From assembly GCA_002441265.1 (NCBI GenBank), contig DJVQ01000029.1, positions 17,797-66,217 on the forward strand: a stretch of 48,421 nt of DNA. The letters are read 5' to 3'. Position 1 is the first letter of the stretch. Each line of letters starts with the position of its first letter. The notes under the pieces are model-generated. The model was not told where the DNA came from. It saw only the letters and a program-made list of their open reading frames with translations, and searched no databases. The position numbers were made by a program, and so were the translations under genes. Of this stretch, positions 41,095-48,421 are shown in pieces. The stretch is from Syntrophaceae bacterium UBA6252 (lineage in GTDB: Bacteria > Desulfobacterota > Syntrophia > Syntrophales > UBA6807).

Positions 41095-41143
41095 TGGATG
41101 TTCCCCGGCGTTTGGCCGTTGACGGGTTTTTTTCGGGGGCGTC

Positions 41144-41506
41144 ATGAGCGGCGGCAGGGAAGAGGAATCCGGGTCCGCCGTGGTGCGCATCCTGTTCTGC
41201 GGGGGGTGCCACCCCCGGATCGCCCGGGGCCGCATCGCCGTCGAACTCCGGGAGGCGCTGGAGGGCATGGGCTGCCGCGTGGCCTGCGGCGGCGGGGACG
41301 AGGCCGATTTTGTGGTCTTTCTTTGCGGCTGCCTGTCGGGGTGCGCGTTCAGGGACAACCCGGGGGACGTCCCCTCGGTCGCGGTGGCGGAGACCACCGT
41401 GGATTTCAGGGAGGTGGGCGAGGAGCGGATCGTCCCGGAGGTGCTGGCCAGGGTGGAAACCTTCCTGAGAGGCAGGGGGCGCCGTTTCGGCGGCGCTACC
41501 TCCTGA
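41144..41506 (+). CDS. Small Cys-containing protein, unknown function
   Basis: A 120-residue protein I cannot name. It has two cysteine groups: RILFCGGCHPRIARGRIAVEL near the N-terminus and VVFLCGCLSGCAF in the middle, both at strand ends, followed by AVAETTVDF and a C-terminal amphipathic helix. The alternation of strand and helix suggests a small flavodoxin- or thioredoxin-like alpha/beta fold with a CxxC site that might bind an Fe-S cluster or act in redox. It follows the dehydratase and ends 11 bases inside the convergent EamA gene. A helper role for the dehydratase is only a guess from position. Confidence 0.6.
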   Translation: MSGGREEESGSAVVRILFCGGCHPRIARGRIAVELREALEGMGCRVACGGGDEADFVVFLCGCLSGCAFRDNPGDVPSVAVAETTVDFREVGEERIVPEVLARVETFLRGRGRRFGGATS

Positions 41507-42452
41507 TCGCGAAATAAAGTCCGATGAAGACGAGAACGCTTCCCGCCAGGTGGTAGGACTGGAATTCCTCTCCCAGGAACAGGAAGGCGAGCAGGGACCC
41601 GAAAACGGGCAGCAGGTACATGAAAAAGGCGGCCCTTCCCGATCCGATCTTCAGCACCCCGTTGTTCCAGAAAAAATAGGCGAGAAGGGAGGGGAACAGG
41701 GCGAGAAAAAGAAAGACGGAGGCGTTTTTCGCCGTGAAACGGAGCAGGTCCGAATGGACCGCCTCCGCGAGGTAGAAGGGGAAGATCATGACGGTGCCGG
41801 CGGTGACCGTCACGGTCAAAAGTGTCATGAGGTGAACGGCGATGCTGAATTTCCGGAGGAGGACGGAATAGAGGGCCCAGCTCATGACGGCCAGGACGAC
41901 CAGGAGATCCCCGGACCCGAACCGCAGGGAAAACAGATTCGCCGGAGAACCCTTGAAGATGATGGCCAGCATGCCCAGGGCCGATATGAAGATCCCGGCG
42001 ATCTGGATTTTTTCGGGCTTCTCCCCGATGAGGATCCATGCGGCCAGAACGGTGACCGCGGGGAACGCGGCCGTCACGATGGACATGTTCATCGCCGTGG
42101 TGAACTGGGCGGCGATATAGAGTATCGAATTGTACAGGGCCACGCTGAAGAGGGACAAAGCGGCCAGTTTCCATTTGTTTGCGGCGATGATTTTTATTTC
42201 CCTGCGGACATAGGGGAGCCCGAAGGGGAGGAGGATGACCCACGCCGTCACCCACCGCCAGAAGGACAGGGCCATGGGGCCGGTTTCGTGAACCACGCCC
42301 CGGGCCAGGACGGTGTTGGCCGCCCAGCACAGGACGGCGAAGGCGAGCCCGAGGCAGGCGGCCGCCCGTTCGCTCCGGAGCCCTTCCGGAACGGCGAGCC
42401 CGAGGTATTTCCGCGCCCGGGCAAGGAAGACGTTTCCGTTCGTGTTTTCCAT
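41496..42452 (-). CDS. EamA-family (DMT superfamily) inner-membrane transporter
   Basis: A 318-residue protein with ten hydrophobic segments in two EamA repeats (CLGLAFAVLCWAANTVLARGVV first; LVVLAVMSWALYSVLLRKFSI second) and the usual VLAAWILIGEKPEKIQIAGI and LLAFLFLGEEFQSYHLAGSVLVFIG ends of each half. These export or import small metabolites such as amino acids; substrate unknown. The start at 42452 overlaps the VWA gene stop (TGATG), indicating translational coupling; an ATG at 42464 also exists. The first 30 residues are a hydrophilic extension. Confidence 0.9.
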   Translation of the reverse strand: MENTNGNVFLARARKYLGLAVPEGLRSERAAACLGLAFAVLCWAANTVLARGVVHETGPMALSFWRWVTAWVILLPFGLPYVRREIKIIAANKWKLAALSLFSVALYNSILYIAAQFTTAMNMSIVTAAFPAVTVLAAWILIGEKPEKIQIAGIFISALGMLAIIFKGSPANLFSLRFGSGDLLVVLAVMSWALYSVLLRKFSIAVHLMTLLTVTVTAGTVMIFPFYLAEAVHSDLLRFTAKNASVFLFLALFPSLLAYFFWNNGVLKIGSGRAAFFMYLLPVFGSLLAFLFLGEEFQSYHLAGSVLVFIGLYFAIRR

Positions 42453-43360
42453 CAGCCAAGGCACCGTATCATTGCTTTCGGGACATCGAACATGGTTCGC
42501 AGGGGAATGAAATGACCTTTCCCGACCCGGGCGATCCGTTCCGAAAATTCGGCCTTCCCCCCGGGCAGGTTGATGACGTGGAGCCGGGGAAACCGCCGGG
42601 CGACGGGCAGGGGATCTCCGCCCGCGTTTTGCTGCCCGTCGGTGATCAGAACGGCGGTTTTCTGTTCCACCGTGGAGCGGTGGATTTCCTGCAGCCCGGC
42701 CAGGAGTCCGAGACGGATGTCCGTTCTTCCGCCGGGAAGGATGTCCAGAACGTTTCGAATCACGGCGTCCAGGGGCTTTCTCTGGGTCACGCTTTTGAAC
42801 AGGTTGACCTTTTCCGAGAAAAGAACCACGCCGTACTCGTCCCTTCCGTCCAGGTTCATCGCCATGGAGGCGACGGCGATGGCGGCCATGGATAGATTCT
42901 CACCCTGCATGGATCCCGAGGCGTCCAGGATGATGACGGCGCAGATCCTCCGTTTTTTCCTGTTCATGACATAAATGCTGTCGTAGGCGGGAACGGGGCA
43001 GTCCACCATTTGCTCCATCGTCCGGTCCAGGTCGATCTCGTCCCCCTCGAAATCGAAGGGTCGGGACGTCTGTTCCCCCGTGGGCGTTCCCTCTCTTGGA
43101 AGCTCGCTTTCCGAAACCCTGTGTATCATATTCAGCATGAGATGCATGAAAAGTTTTTGGGTGGACCGGTCCAGGCGGTCCCAGGTGCGGGCGAGAAGCT
43201 TCCTCAGCAGATCGGGATTCGTTTCCTCCCATTGGGCGAGGACCATCGGATAGTCGCCGAGCCTGTCGCCCACGGTTTTCACGTACTCCCGGGAAAGGTC
43301 GAGGATGGACTGCAGATCTCCCTGTTCCAGCAGGGAATCGATCCGCTGCCGGATCGGCAT
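42452..43360 (-). CDS. von Willebrand factor A domain protein (CoxE/MoxR partner type)
   Basis: A 302-residue soluble protein. The N-terminal 130 residues are a helical region (IRQRIDSLLEQGDLQSILDLSREYVKTV, KLFMHLMLNMIHRVSE), and residues 140-300 are a VWA domain with an intact metal-ion adhesion site: ILDASGSMQGEN (DxSxS), GGRTDIRLG and VLITDGQQNAGG. Such proteins work with the MoxR ATPase encoded next to them, most often to insert cofactors or remodel an enzyme. The ATG at 43360 is chosen because the frame upstream is only the shadow of the MoxR gene; the Shine-Dalgarno site is weak. It couples to the EamA gene by TGATG. Confidence 0.85.
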   Translation of the reverse strand: MPIRQRIDSLLEQGDLQSILDLSREYVKTVGDRLGDYPMVLAQWEETNPDLLRKLLARTWDRLDRSTQKLFMHLMLNMIHRVSESELPREGTPTGEQTSRPFDFEGDEIDLDRTMEQMVDCPVPAYDSIYVMNRKKRRICAVIILDASGSMQGENLSMAAIAVASMAMNLDGRDEYGVVLFSEKVNLFKSVTQRKPLDAVIRNVLDILPGGRTDIRLGLLAGLQEIHRSTVEQKTAVLITDGQQNAGGDPLPVARRFPRLHVINLPGGKAEFSERIARVGKGHFIPLRTMFDVPKAMIRCLG

Positions 43361-43431
43361 GTAGCCGCTTTCATGCCGGCCGGGGGTTCGTTCCGTCGCC
43401 GTTCCCGGCAGGCCGGGGGGAATCCCCCTTC

Positions 43432-44301
43432 TCACGAGGGCTTTTTTTTTACGCGGTGGAGCCGTTCGAAGATCTCCGTCAGGATGTCCTCCGCCTGGCG
43501 TTCCGTCGTCTCGTAGATCCAGATCCGGTTCCGGAAGGCCATGAGGGCGGAGCGAAGGAGGATTTCCTCCGTGTCCCCGTTCCCCGGCGGAAGCAGTTCC
43601 AGGGCCCGCCTGTAGATGTCGACCATGTCGATGCTGCCGCGGACGGACGACCCCAGTTTGATGTCCGGGTGGCGCCGGGTTTCCCGGGCGATGTCGACGG
43701 CAAGGTCGATGATGCCGTCGGTGTCCCGCACCGATCTCCGTCTGACGATCGCCCTTTCCTCCTCTCTCGACTGGTAATCCAGCCGGATCGAGGTGAAGCG
43801 GTCTTTCAGCGCCCGGGAGATTCTGCTGATCCCGATGTCGTCCAGGGGGTTCAGGGCGGCGATGATGCGAAAGTCCCGATGGGCCTCCACCATTCCGAAC
43901 CGGGGAACGGAGAGCCTCTTTTCGGACATGACCGTGACGAAGACGTTGGTCGTCTCGTCGGGAAGCCGGTTGAATTCCTCGATATAGAGGAACAGCCCCT
44001 TCTGCATGGCCTCGGTCAGGGGGCCGGGAACGAAGCATTCGGGACGGTAGCCCCTGGAAAGCGTTTCGGCGGGGTCGAAATATCCGACGAGCTTCGACGT
44101 GGAAAGGTCGCTGTTTCCGGTGATCAGGCTGTACCCGATCCGCGTGCATTCCGAGATCGCCTGAAGGATCGTCGATTTGGAGGTCCCCGGGGGGCCTTCG
44201 AGGAAAATGTGCTTTCCCGCATGGAGCGCGGAAAGGATCATGAGGATTTCCTTCTTCCTCCCGACGACCCGGTCGCAGACGCATTCCATCAGTTCGTTCA
44301 T
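43432..44301 (-). CDS. MoxR-family AAA+ ATPase
   Basis: A 289-residue AAA+ protein: Walker A EGPPGTSKST near residue 35, Walker B GLFLYIEEFNRL, the MSEKRLSVPRFG insert typical of MoxR, sensor IIAALNPLDD, and ISRALKDRFTSIRLDY with the arginine finger region. MoxR and VWA pairs act as metal-chelatase-like chaperones for particular enzymes. The nearby 4-hydroxybutyryl-CoA dehydratase or another cofactor enzyme could be the client, but this is inference. It lies 71 bases upstream of the VWA gene on the same strand. Confidence 0.92.
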   Translation of the reverse strand: MNELMECVCDRVVGRKKEILMILSALHAGKHIFLEGPPGTSKSTILQAISECTRIGYSLITGNSDLSTSKLVGYFDPAETLSRGYRPECFVPGPLTEAMQKGLFLYIEEFNRLPDETTNVFVTVMSEKRLSVPRFGMVEAHRDFRIIAALNPLDDIGISRISRALKDRFTSIRLDYQSREEERAIVRRRSVRDTDGIIDLAVDIARETRRHPDIKLGSSVRGSIDMVDIYRRALELLPPGNGDTEEILLRSALMAFRNRIWIYETTERQAEDILTEIFERLHRVKKKPS

Positions 44302-44336
44302 GGCGTTTTCACCTCTTTCATCCGCCCGATGAGCGT

Positions 44337-44375
44337 CTCCGGGTGGAGGGGGGTGGTCCCCCCTCCTGCCCGGAG
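44337..44375 (-). terminator. Strong hairpin after the first SDR gene
   Basis: CTCCGGG pairs with CCCGGAG and the inner GGAGGGGGG with CCCCCCTCC, giving a long GC stem with a short loop at 44337-44375. It lies just past the stop of the minus-strand SDR gene and before the MoxR gene. No T-run, so classical termination is uncertain. Confidence 0.5.
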
Positions 44376-44388
44376 CAACTGGTTTCTG

Positions 44389-45174
44389 TTAACGGGCGGT
44401 GTATCCCCCGTCGATGGCGATCAGCGCTCCCGTGATGAAGTCGGCGTCGCTCGATGCGAGGAAAACCGCCAGTTTCGCGATTTCCTCGGCAAGGACCCAG
44501 CGGCCCAGGGGCGTGACGTCCTCCACGAATTTCTTGACCGTCTCATCCTCGTAGTAGGGCCGGCACATGGCCGTCGGCGCGTAGTTCGGACAGATGCCGT
44601 TCACGGTGATCTTGTCGGGGCCGTAATCGATGGCCAGTTGCCGCGTCAGGTTCGCCGCCGCCCCTTTCGATGCGCAGTAGGCCGGTTCATTGGCCAGGCC
44701 GACCAGCCCGCCGATGGAAACCAGGTTGATGACCTTGCCGCCCTGGCCCTGCTCCAGAAACCGGGCGATGGCCTGCTGGTCGGAATTCCATACGCCCTTG
44801 ATGTTGACGCCCATCGTGAAATCGTATTCCTCTTCCGTCGTCTCGTGGATTTTGGACATGCGGGTGAAGACGCCCGCGTTGGCCATCATGATGTCGAGCC
44901 TGCCGTATGTCTTTACTGCGGCATCGACGCAGGCTTTCACTTCGTTGACCTTTGTCACGTCGCACTTGACGAATACGGCCTGCCCCCCGGCTTTCCGGAT
45001 GGCCTCGTGGGTCGGCGTGGCGATATCCGTTTCGTAGCCGCCCTCGCGGGCATCCGGCTTGAGGTCGCTGCACACGATCCGGGCGCCCTCTTCCGCGAAG
45101 GCCTTCGCGATGGCCCGCCCGAAGCCCGAACTCGCTCCCGTGACAATGGCTACTTTCCCTTCCAGTTTTGCCAT
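44389..45174 (-). CDS. Short-chain dehydrogenase/reductase (first of two)
   Basis: A 261-residue NAD(P)-dependent oxidoreductase. Visible are the nucleotide-binding TGASSGFG, Asp in IVCSDLKPDAR favouring NAD, MMANAGV, and the catalytic VSIGGLVGLANEPAYCASKGA with Tyr-x3-Lys, followed by ITVNGICPNYAPTAM and FITGALIAIDGGYTAR. The start at 45174 follows AAAGGAG by 10 bases; the longer reading from 45192 is not supported. It probably interconverts a hydroxy and a keto group on a pathway intermediate. It shares over half of its residues by eye with the SDR at 46248, including an unusual DIATPTHEAIRKAGG insert. Confidence 0.93.
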   Translation of the reverse strand: MAKLEGKVAIVTGASSGFGRAIAKAFAEEGARIVCSDLKPDAREGGYETDIATPTHEAIRKAGGQAVFVKCDVTKVNEVKACVDAAVKTYGRLDIMMANAGVFTRMSKIHETTEEEYDFTMGVNIKGVWNSDQQAIARFLEQGQGGKVINLVSIGGLVGLANEPAYCASKGAAANLTRQLAIDYGPDKITVNGICPNYAPTAMCRPYYEDETVKKFVEDVTPLGRWVLAEEIAKLAVFLASSDADFITGALIAIDGGYTAR

Positions 45175-45260
45175 GATGTGATCTCCTTTCATTCTATCTA
45201 TTGTTCATTTTCGTCGTCATTTGCCGGTTTTCGATCATCCGGGGACGGCGTGATCCGTCC

Positions 45261-46169
45261 CTACCAGGCATACATCAGCCTCAGGCCGAAACGGTCCGAC
45301 AACGCCCCGTTTTCCTCGCTGAGGGTCGTTCTGTACTGGATCAGCAACTGGTATCCGGGGGCGAGGCTGTATCCGGCCGTGAGCTGCAACTGGTGATTTT
45401 CCGTCTCGTCCTTCATGTCGACGCCGTCGACCGTCGTTTCGCCTCCCTTGTGAAAGTTGTAGTCCAGCGACAGAAAGGCGTCCTTTGTGAGGTCCTTGCT
45501 CAGATGGGCGTCCAGCGTCCACAGGGGATCCTTCTCCAGGGTCTGGGACTTGGCCGTATAGTCCGTGTTGTCGGTGTAAAGCTCGACCGCGACGCCGAGG
45601 TCGACGTTCCAGCCCTTCCCCGCCCATCCCTCGCCGAAGTCGAATCCCTTGGAAAATCCGAGTTCCGATTTGAACCCCCACCGGTTGCTTCCGAAATTGA
45701 GGCTCTTGCTGTTCTCGTATTCGCCGGTGGGCGCGGAAACGTATTCGGTGAATCCAAGGTAGGTTTTCGACTCGGGATTGTTGATCAGGAAGATGCCCGC
45801 CGCCGGGATGACGTCTCCCAGCCCGGAACTCTGAAGGTCCTCGTCGCCGACGCCCTTGCCGTCCACATGGACGTTTCCGAAGGGGGCGATGACCTGCAGG
45901 TATGTCGTGAAGGGGCCGACGCCGACGTAGCGGACGTAACGAAATATGCCGACATGCATGTCGAGATTGAAATCGTCGCTCGCCTTGTTGCCGTCGCTGT
46001 AATATTCATGACCGGTCTCGTACCGGTAGTACCACAGCATCAGGTTCGTCCCGGGCGGCGCCGCGATGTAATCCCTCGCATCGTAATCCGCATGAACGGC
46101 TCCGGGGATGCTCATTGCCGTGAATGCCGCCAGGGCGATGATCATAAGTGAAATCAACCGCTTCATCAT
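45261..46169 (-). CDS. Outer-membrane beta-barrel protein, SphA/phenol-degradation MetA-like
   Basis: A 302-residue exported protein. The signal peptide is residues 1-27 (ends GAVHA). The rest is alternating short strands rich in Tyr, Trp and Phe (MLWYYRYETGHEYYSDG, GVGPFTTYLQVIAPFG, YLGFTEYVSAPTGEY, LQLTAGYSLAPGYQLLIQYRTTL) and it ends LRLMYAW, with an aromatic last residue as in outer-membrane barrels. The pattern is that of the MetA-pathway phenol degradation family, proposed channels for hydrophobic compounds. GGAGG lies 5 bases before the ATG. Placed between two SDR genes, it may bring in the pathway substrate. Confidence 0.85.
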   Translation of the reverse strand: MMKRLISLMIIALAAFTAMSIPGAVHADYDARDYIAAPPGTNLMLWYYRYETGHEYYSDGNKASDDFNLDMHVGIFRYVRYVGVGPFTTYLQVIAPFGNVHVDGKGVGDEDLQSSGLGDVIPAAGIFLINNPESKTYLGFTEYVSAPTGEYENSKSLNFGSNRWGFKSELGFSKGFDFGEGWAGKGWNVDLGVAVELYTDNTDYTAKSQTLEKDPLWTLDAHLSKDLTKDAFLSLDYNFHKGGETTVDGVDMKDETENHQLQLTAGYSLAPGYQLLIQYRTTLSEENGALSDRFGLRLMYAW

Positions 46170-46247
46170 TCAATCCTCCGCATGTTGTCGCCGCGGGTTC
46201 GATGCCGGTTCCGGCGCCCGCGTTGTGAAATTTTCCCGCGGAGCGCG

Positions 46248-47045
46248 TCACACGGAATAGCGGCAGAGCTGCTCGCCGCCGTCCAGCTTGATCAGGTCCC
46301 CGTGGATGTAACCGGACTCGTCGGAAGCGAGGAACAAGGCGAGGTCGGACACGTCCTTCGCCTCGCCCCACCGTTTCAGCGGAATGCTTTCGACGAACAT
46401 GGCGTCGAAGCCCTTGTCTTCGTAAAACGCCCTGGTCAGCGCGGTCTTTGCATAGGTGGGGCAGATGCCGTTGACGCGGATGTTGTCCTTTCCGTACTCG
46501 ACGGCGAGGCACCTGGTCAGGTTGGCCTGCGCTCCCTTCGAGATGTTGTAGACCGACTGCCTCGGATGGCCGCCCAGACCGGCGGTGGACACGATGTTGA
46601 TGATGTTTCCGCCCCTGCCCTGCTTGAGGAACTGCCGGACGGCCTCCTGGGAGCACAGAAACGTTCCCCGGACGTTCACGTTGAAGCAGGTGTCCAGCTC
46701 CTCCTCCGTCATCTCGTGAAAAAGTTTGCCGCCCCTGTAGATGCCCGCGTTGTTCACCATCACGTCCAGCTTCCCGAATGCATCGACGGCGGCCTTGAAA
46801 AGGGCCTTCACGTCGTCGCTTTTCGTGACGTCGCACGCGACGAAAACGGCTTCGCCTCCCGCGTTTCGAATGACTTCGTCCGTCGGAATCCGAAGGTCGT
46901 TCTCGAAACCCTCCGGGTTCGCCTCCCTGCGGATATCGGAACAGACGATTTTCGCACCCTCGGCGGCAAAAGAAGTCGCGATGGCTCTCCCGAAACCGGA
47001 ACTCGATCCGGTGACAATGGCCACTTTGTCGTTCAATCTCTTCAT
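46248..47045 (-). CDS. Short-chain dehydrogenase/reductase (second of two)
   Basis: A 265-residue NAD(P)-dependent oxidoreductase: TGSSSGFG, IVCSDIRREANPEGF (Asp favouring NAD), VNNAGIY, and the catalytic VSTAGLGGHPRQSVYNISKGA with Tyr-x3-Lys. The end YIHGDLIKLDGGEQL is typical. The start at 47045 is preceded by GGAGGG; a longer frame to 47237 is not supported because those codons overlap the terminator and spacer. It is a close paralogue of the SDR at 44389, with the same extended insert after the Asp, so the two may act on stereoisomers or on successive intermediates. Confidence 0.93.
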   Translation of the reverse strand: MKRLNDKVAIVTGSSSGFGRAIATSFAAEGAKIVCSDIRREANPEGFENDLRIPTDEVIRNAGGEAVFVACDVTKSDDVKALFKAAVDAFGKLDVMVNNAGIYRGGKLFHEMTEEELDTCFNVNVRGTFLCSQEAVRQFLKQGRGGNIINIVSTAGLGGHPRQSVYNISKGAQANLTRCLAVEYGKDNIRVNGICPTYAKTALTRAFYEDKGFDAMFVESIPLKRWGEAKDVSDLALFLASDESGYIHGDLIKLDGGEQLCRYSV

Positions 47046-47148
47046 TGTTGCGATTCCCTCCATGCAGGCGGACCTCGGCCCGCGGGCGCACGCTCCCGTC
47101 AAACCGATGGAAATCCGCCGTCTTTGCGGTTCCAAGGCTTTAACGAAA

Positions 47149-47167
47149 GGGGGAGCGATGCTCCCCC
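47149..47167 (-). terminator. Hairpin after the second BKACE gene
   Basis: GGGGGAGC (47149-47156) and GCTCCCCC (47160-47167) form a perfect stem with a 3-base loop; on the minus strand it is followed by TTT. It lies 19 bases past the BKACE stop. Confidence 0.6.
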
Positions 47168-47185
47168 CCCGTCTTTCCCATGCCT

Positions 47186-48238
47186 CTATTTTTTCAGTTT
47201 TCCCCCGGGCTTTCTCATTTTGAGAATCTTTCTCCATTCATCGGGTTCGATGATTTCCCTTCCGAGAAGCTCGATGATCTGCTTGGTCGATTTCCACGTG
47301 TCGAGGTTGTGCTTGATCTTGTCGTCCCGATGGGGCCACATCCAGACGGAATCTTCCATTCCGACGCGGATATGAAGCCCGAGAAGAAGGGCGAAGGTCG
47401 TCAGGTAGCTCGACGCCCGTCCCGAGGCGCACACGACGATCTGGGAATCCTCGTCGATTTCCCTGATCCTGTTGGTGTAGTGCATCAGCACTTCCACCAT
47501 GGCCTTGGGGTTCTGCATGGGGGATCCGCCGGGCAGGGTGGGGAGAATGATCCAGTAGTAGGGTTTTTCGAGAACGCCCGTCTTGATCAGATACCGGTCC
47601 GCGTTGTCGATGTCTCCGTCGCTGTAAACGGCGATCTGGGGTTTGCAGCCCAGTTCCTGGCAGATTCTCGTTTTCTCGATCATGACGTGGGGCGGCTTGC
47701 AGAACAGGGTGTCGCCGCAGAAAGCGGCGACCGTGTTGATGGGTGTCTGGTCGAAAAGGCCGTCTTCCATGCATTCGATGAACTTGGACCACTCGCCGGC
47801 CTGGAAGGGGACCATGCAGCCGCAGACGAGCCGGTCGGGATATTCCTTCCGGATCGGATCGATCACGTAATGGAACAGTTCCGGATCGAGAACGTTGTAT
47901 CCCTGTTCGTCGCGGACGTGAATGTGGACGTTCGGGGCCCCGGCTTCGAGGCAGGCCAGCGCCTGATCCCGGATCTCGTCCGGTTTCACCGGATGGTTCG
48001 GGTTTCCCCTGGTGCTGTAAAACGCGCCCACGATCGTCTGGGATACGAAAACTTTGCGGGGGATGTTCCATTTGGGCTGGACTTCGATGCCGATGCCGAA
48101 CTTCGTTCCGACGGGATCCACGATTTCAGGGAGTCCGTAAGGAATCCACAGGCACTGGAACTCCTGTTTCAGTCCCAGGGGATTCACGTCCTTCTTCCAC
48201 TCGTTGATCCATTCCCAGTTCACTTTATCTTTTGCCAT
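47186..48238 (-). CDS. Divergent BKACE-family (DUF849) enzyme
   Basis: A 350-residue relative of beta-keto acid cleavage enzymes with an added N-terminal segment of about 60 residues (VNWEWINEWKKDVNPLGL and on). Family signatures are the zinc motif NVHIHVRDEQG, GNPNHPVKPDEIRDQALACLEAGA, NTVAAFCGDTLF, and VGMEDSVWMWPHRD with the late Glu. Its low similarity to the copy at 29319 and the extra region point to a different substrate. GGAGGGAGG precedes the ATG. It is the first minus-strand gene at the right side, probably transcribed together with the SDR and barrel genes although a hairpin intervenes. Confidence 0.85.
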   Translation of the reverse strand: MAKDKVNWEWINEWKKDVNPLGLKQEFQCLWIPYGLPEIVDPVGTKFGIGIEVQPKWNIPRKVFVSQTIVGAFYSTRGNPNHPVKPDEIRDQALACLEAGAPNVHIHVRDEQGYNVLDPELFHYVIDPIRKEYPDRLVCGCMVPFQAGEWSKFIECMEDGLFDQTPINTVAAFCGDTLFCKPPHVMIEKTRICQELGCKPQIAVYSDGDIDNADRYLIKTGVLEKPYYWIILPTLPGGSPMQNPKAMVEVLMHYTNRIREIDEDSQIVVCASGRASSYLTTFALLLGLHIRVGMEDSVWMWPHRDDKIKHNLDTWKSTKQIIELLGREIIEPDEWRKILKMRKPGGKLKK

Positions 48239-48311
48239 GTCTTTGTTCCTCCCTCAGGTTGTCGGTTCGTTGCCGCCGGGGCGACGAATCCTTTCTTTTG
48301 GAGACTATTTT

Positions 48312-48421
48312 TGACGGCTTCGTAAAAAGTCCATATGCTGCGTTGCCCTTCATCCCTCGTCCCTGCGGCGTACCCCAAGTACGCCTCAGTCCTTGTGATT
48401 CGGGCGCCTTGCCTCTGGAGC
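48312..48421 (+). repeat. Short intergenic repeat element, copy 4 (cut by window end)
   Basis: TGACGGCTTCGTAAAAAGTCC, then GCGTTGCCCTTCATCCCTCGT, GCGGCGTACCCCAAGTACGCC, GATTCGGGCGCCTTGCC and TGGAGC at the window end. It matches copy 3 over its length and is the best-preserved left end. The remainder lies outside the window. Confidence 0.75.

Noticed and set aside
1..48421. CRISPR arrays, complete insertion sequences, rRNA and tRNA genes
   Set aside because: No regularly spaced direct repeats, transposase motifs or conserved RNA gene segments were found on either strand.

Overview
The window looks like a piece of a GC-rich chromosome from an anaerobic, Gram-negative bacterium, most likely a member of the Desulfobacterota (the former sulfate-reducing and syntrophic Deltaproteobacteria). 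This is inferred from gene content: a ferrous iron uptake operon with a DtxR-type regulator and a DUF2325 protein, an oxygen-sensitive 4-hydroxybutyryl-CoA dehydratase, many CoA-ester enzymes, DUF849 (BKACE) enzymes, thiolase/DUF35 pairs, a sigma-54 two-component system, and an outer-membrane barrel protein. No rRNA, tRNA or CRISPR array was seen, so the species cannot be named.

Layout. (1) 1-7004: the right end of a defence-like operon, tightly packed on the plus strand: the C-terminal part of a COG1743/DUF1156 DNA methylase (cut by the window edge), a 1429-residue nuclease-helicase, an ADP-ribosylglycohydrolase, and an HNH endonuclease fused to an ORF6C-like domain. (2) 7005-10085: a low-density border with hairpins, a DUF4143 ATPase and a decayed vapBC-like toxin-antitoxin locus. 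(3) 10015-16584: an iron-responsive region: dtxR with tandem operators, a small unknown gene, a DUF2325 protein, a STAS-like protein, a Cys-rich protein, then feoA-feoA-feoB-feoC. Two copies of one structured RNA leader with a terminator (11067-11150 and 13212-13297) lie in front of the DUF2325 and feo genes. (4) 16867-25584: a 1746-residue secreted, repeat-rich protein with an IPTL-type C-terminal sorting tail, a solute-binding lipoprotein, a concentrative nucleoside transporter and a site-2 protease with CBS domains.

(5) 25887-42452: a soluble histidine kinase and its NtrC-type sigma-54 activator, followed at once by a good sigma-54 promoter (29232-29247) and a catabolic run: BKACE, acyl-CoA dehydrogenase, MaoC hydratase, two thiolase-fold proteins, two DUF35 partners and a CoA-transferase. 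After a convergent TPR-PDZ-caspase lipoprotein comes 4-hydroxybutyryl-CoA dehydratase. The enzymes fit activation of a short hydroxy or branched acid to its CoA ester, dehydrogenation, hydration and cleavage, with gene expression driven by the adjacent two-component system. The actual substrate is not evident. (6) 41496-48238, minus strand: an EamA transporter, a VWA protein and a MoxR ATPase, two short-chain dehydrogenases, a barrel protein and a second, divergent BKACE.

Four copies of one short intergenic repeat (about 160 bp, inverted ends, same orientation) sit in spacers at 22.1, 32.0, 35.5 and 48.3 kb. The most novel-looking items are the duplicated leader RNA of the iron region, the pair of thiolase-fold proteins that each seem to lack a different catalytic cysteine, the repeated unnamed module in the surface protein, and the composition of the truncated defence-like operon.
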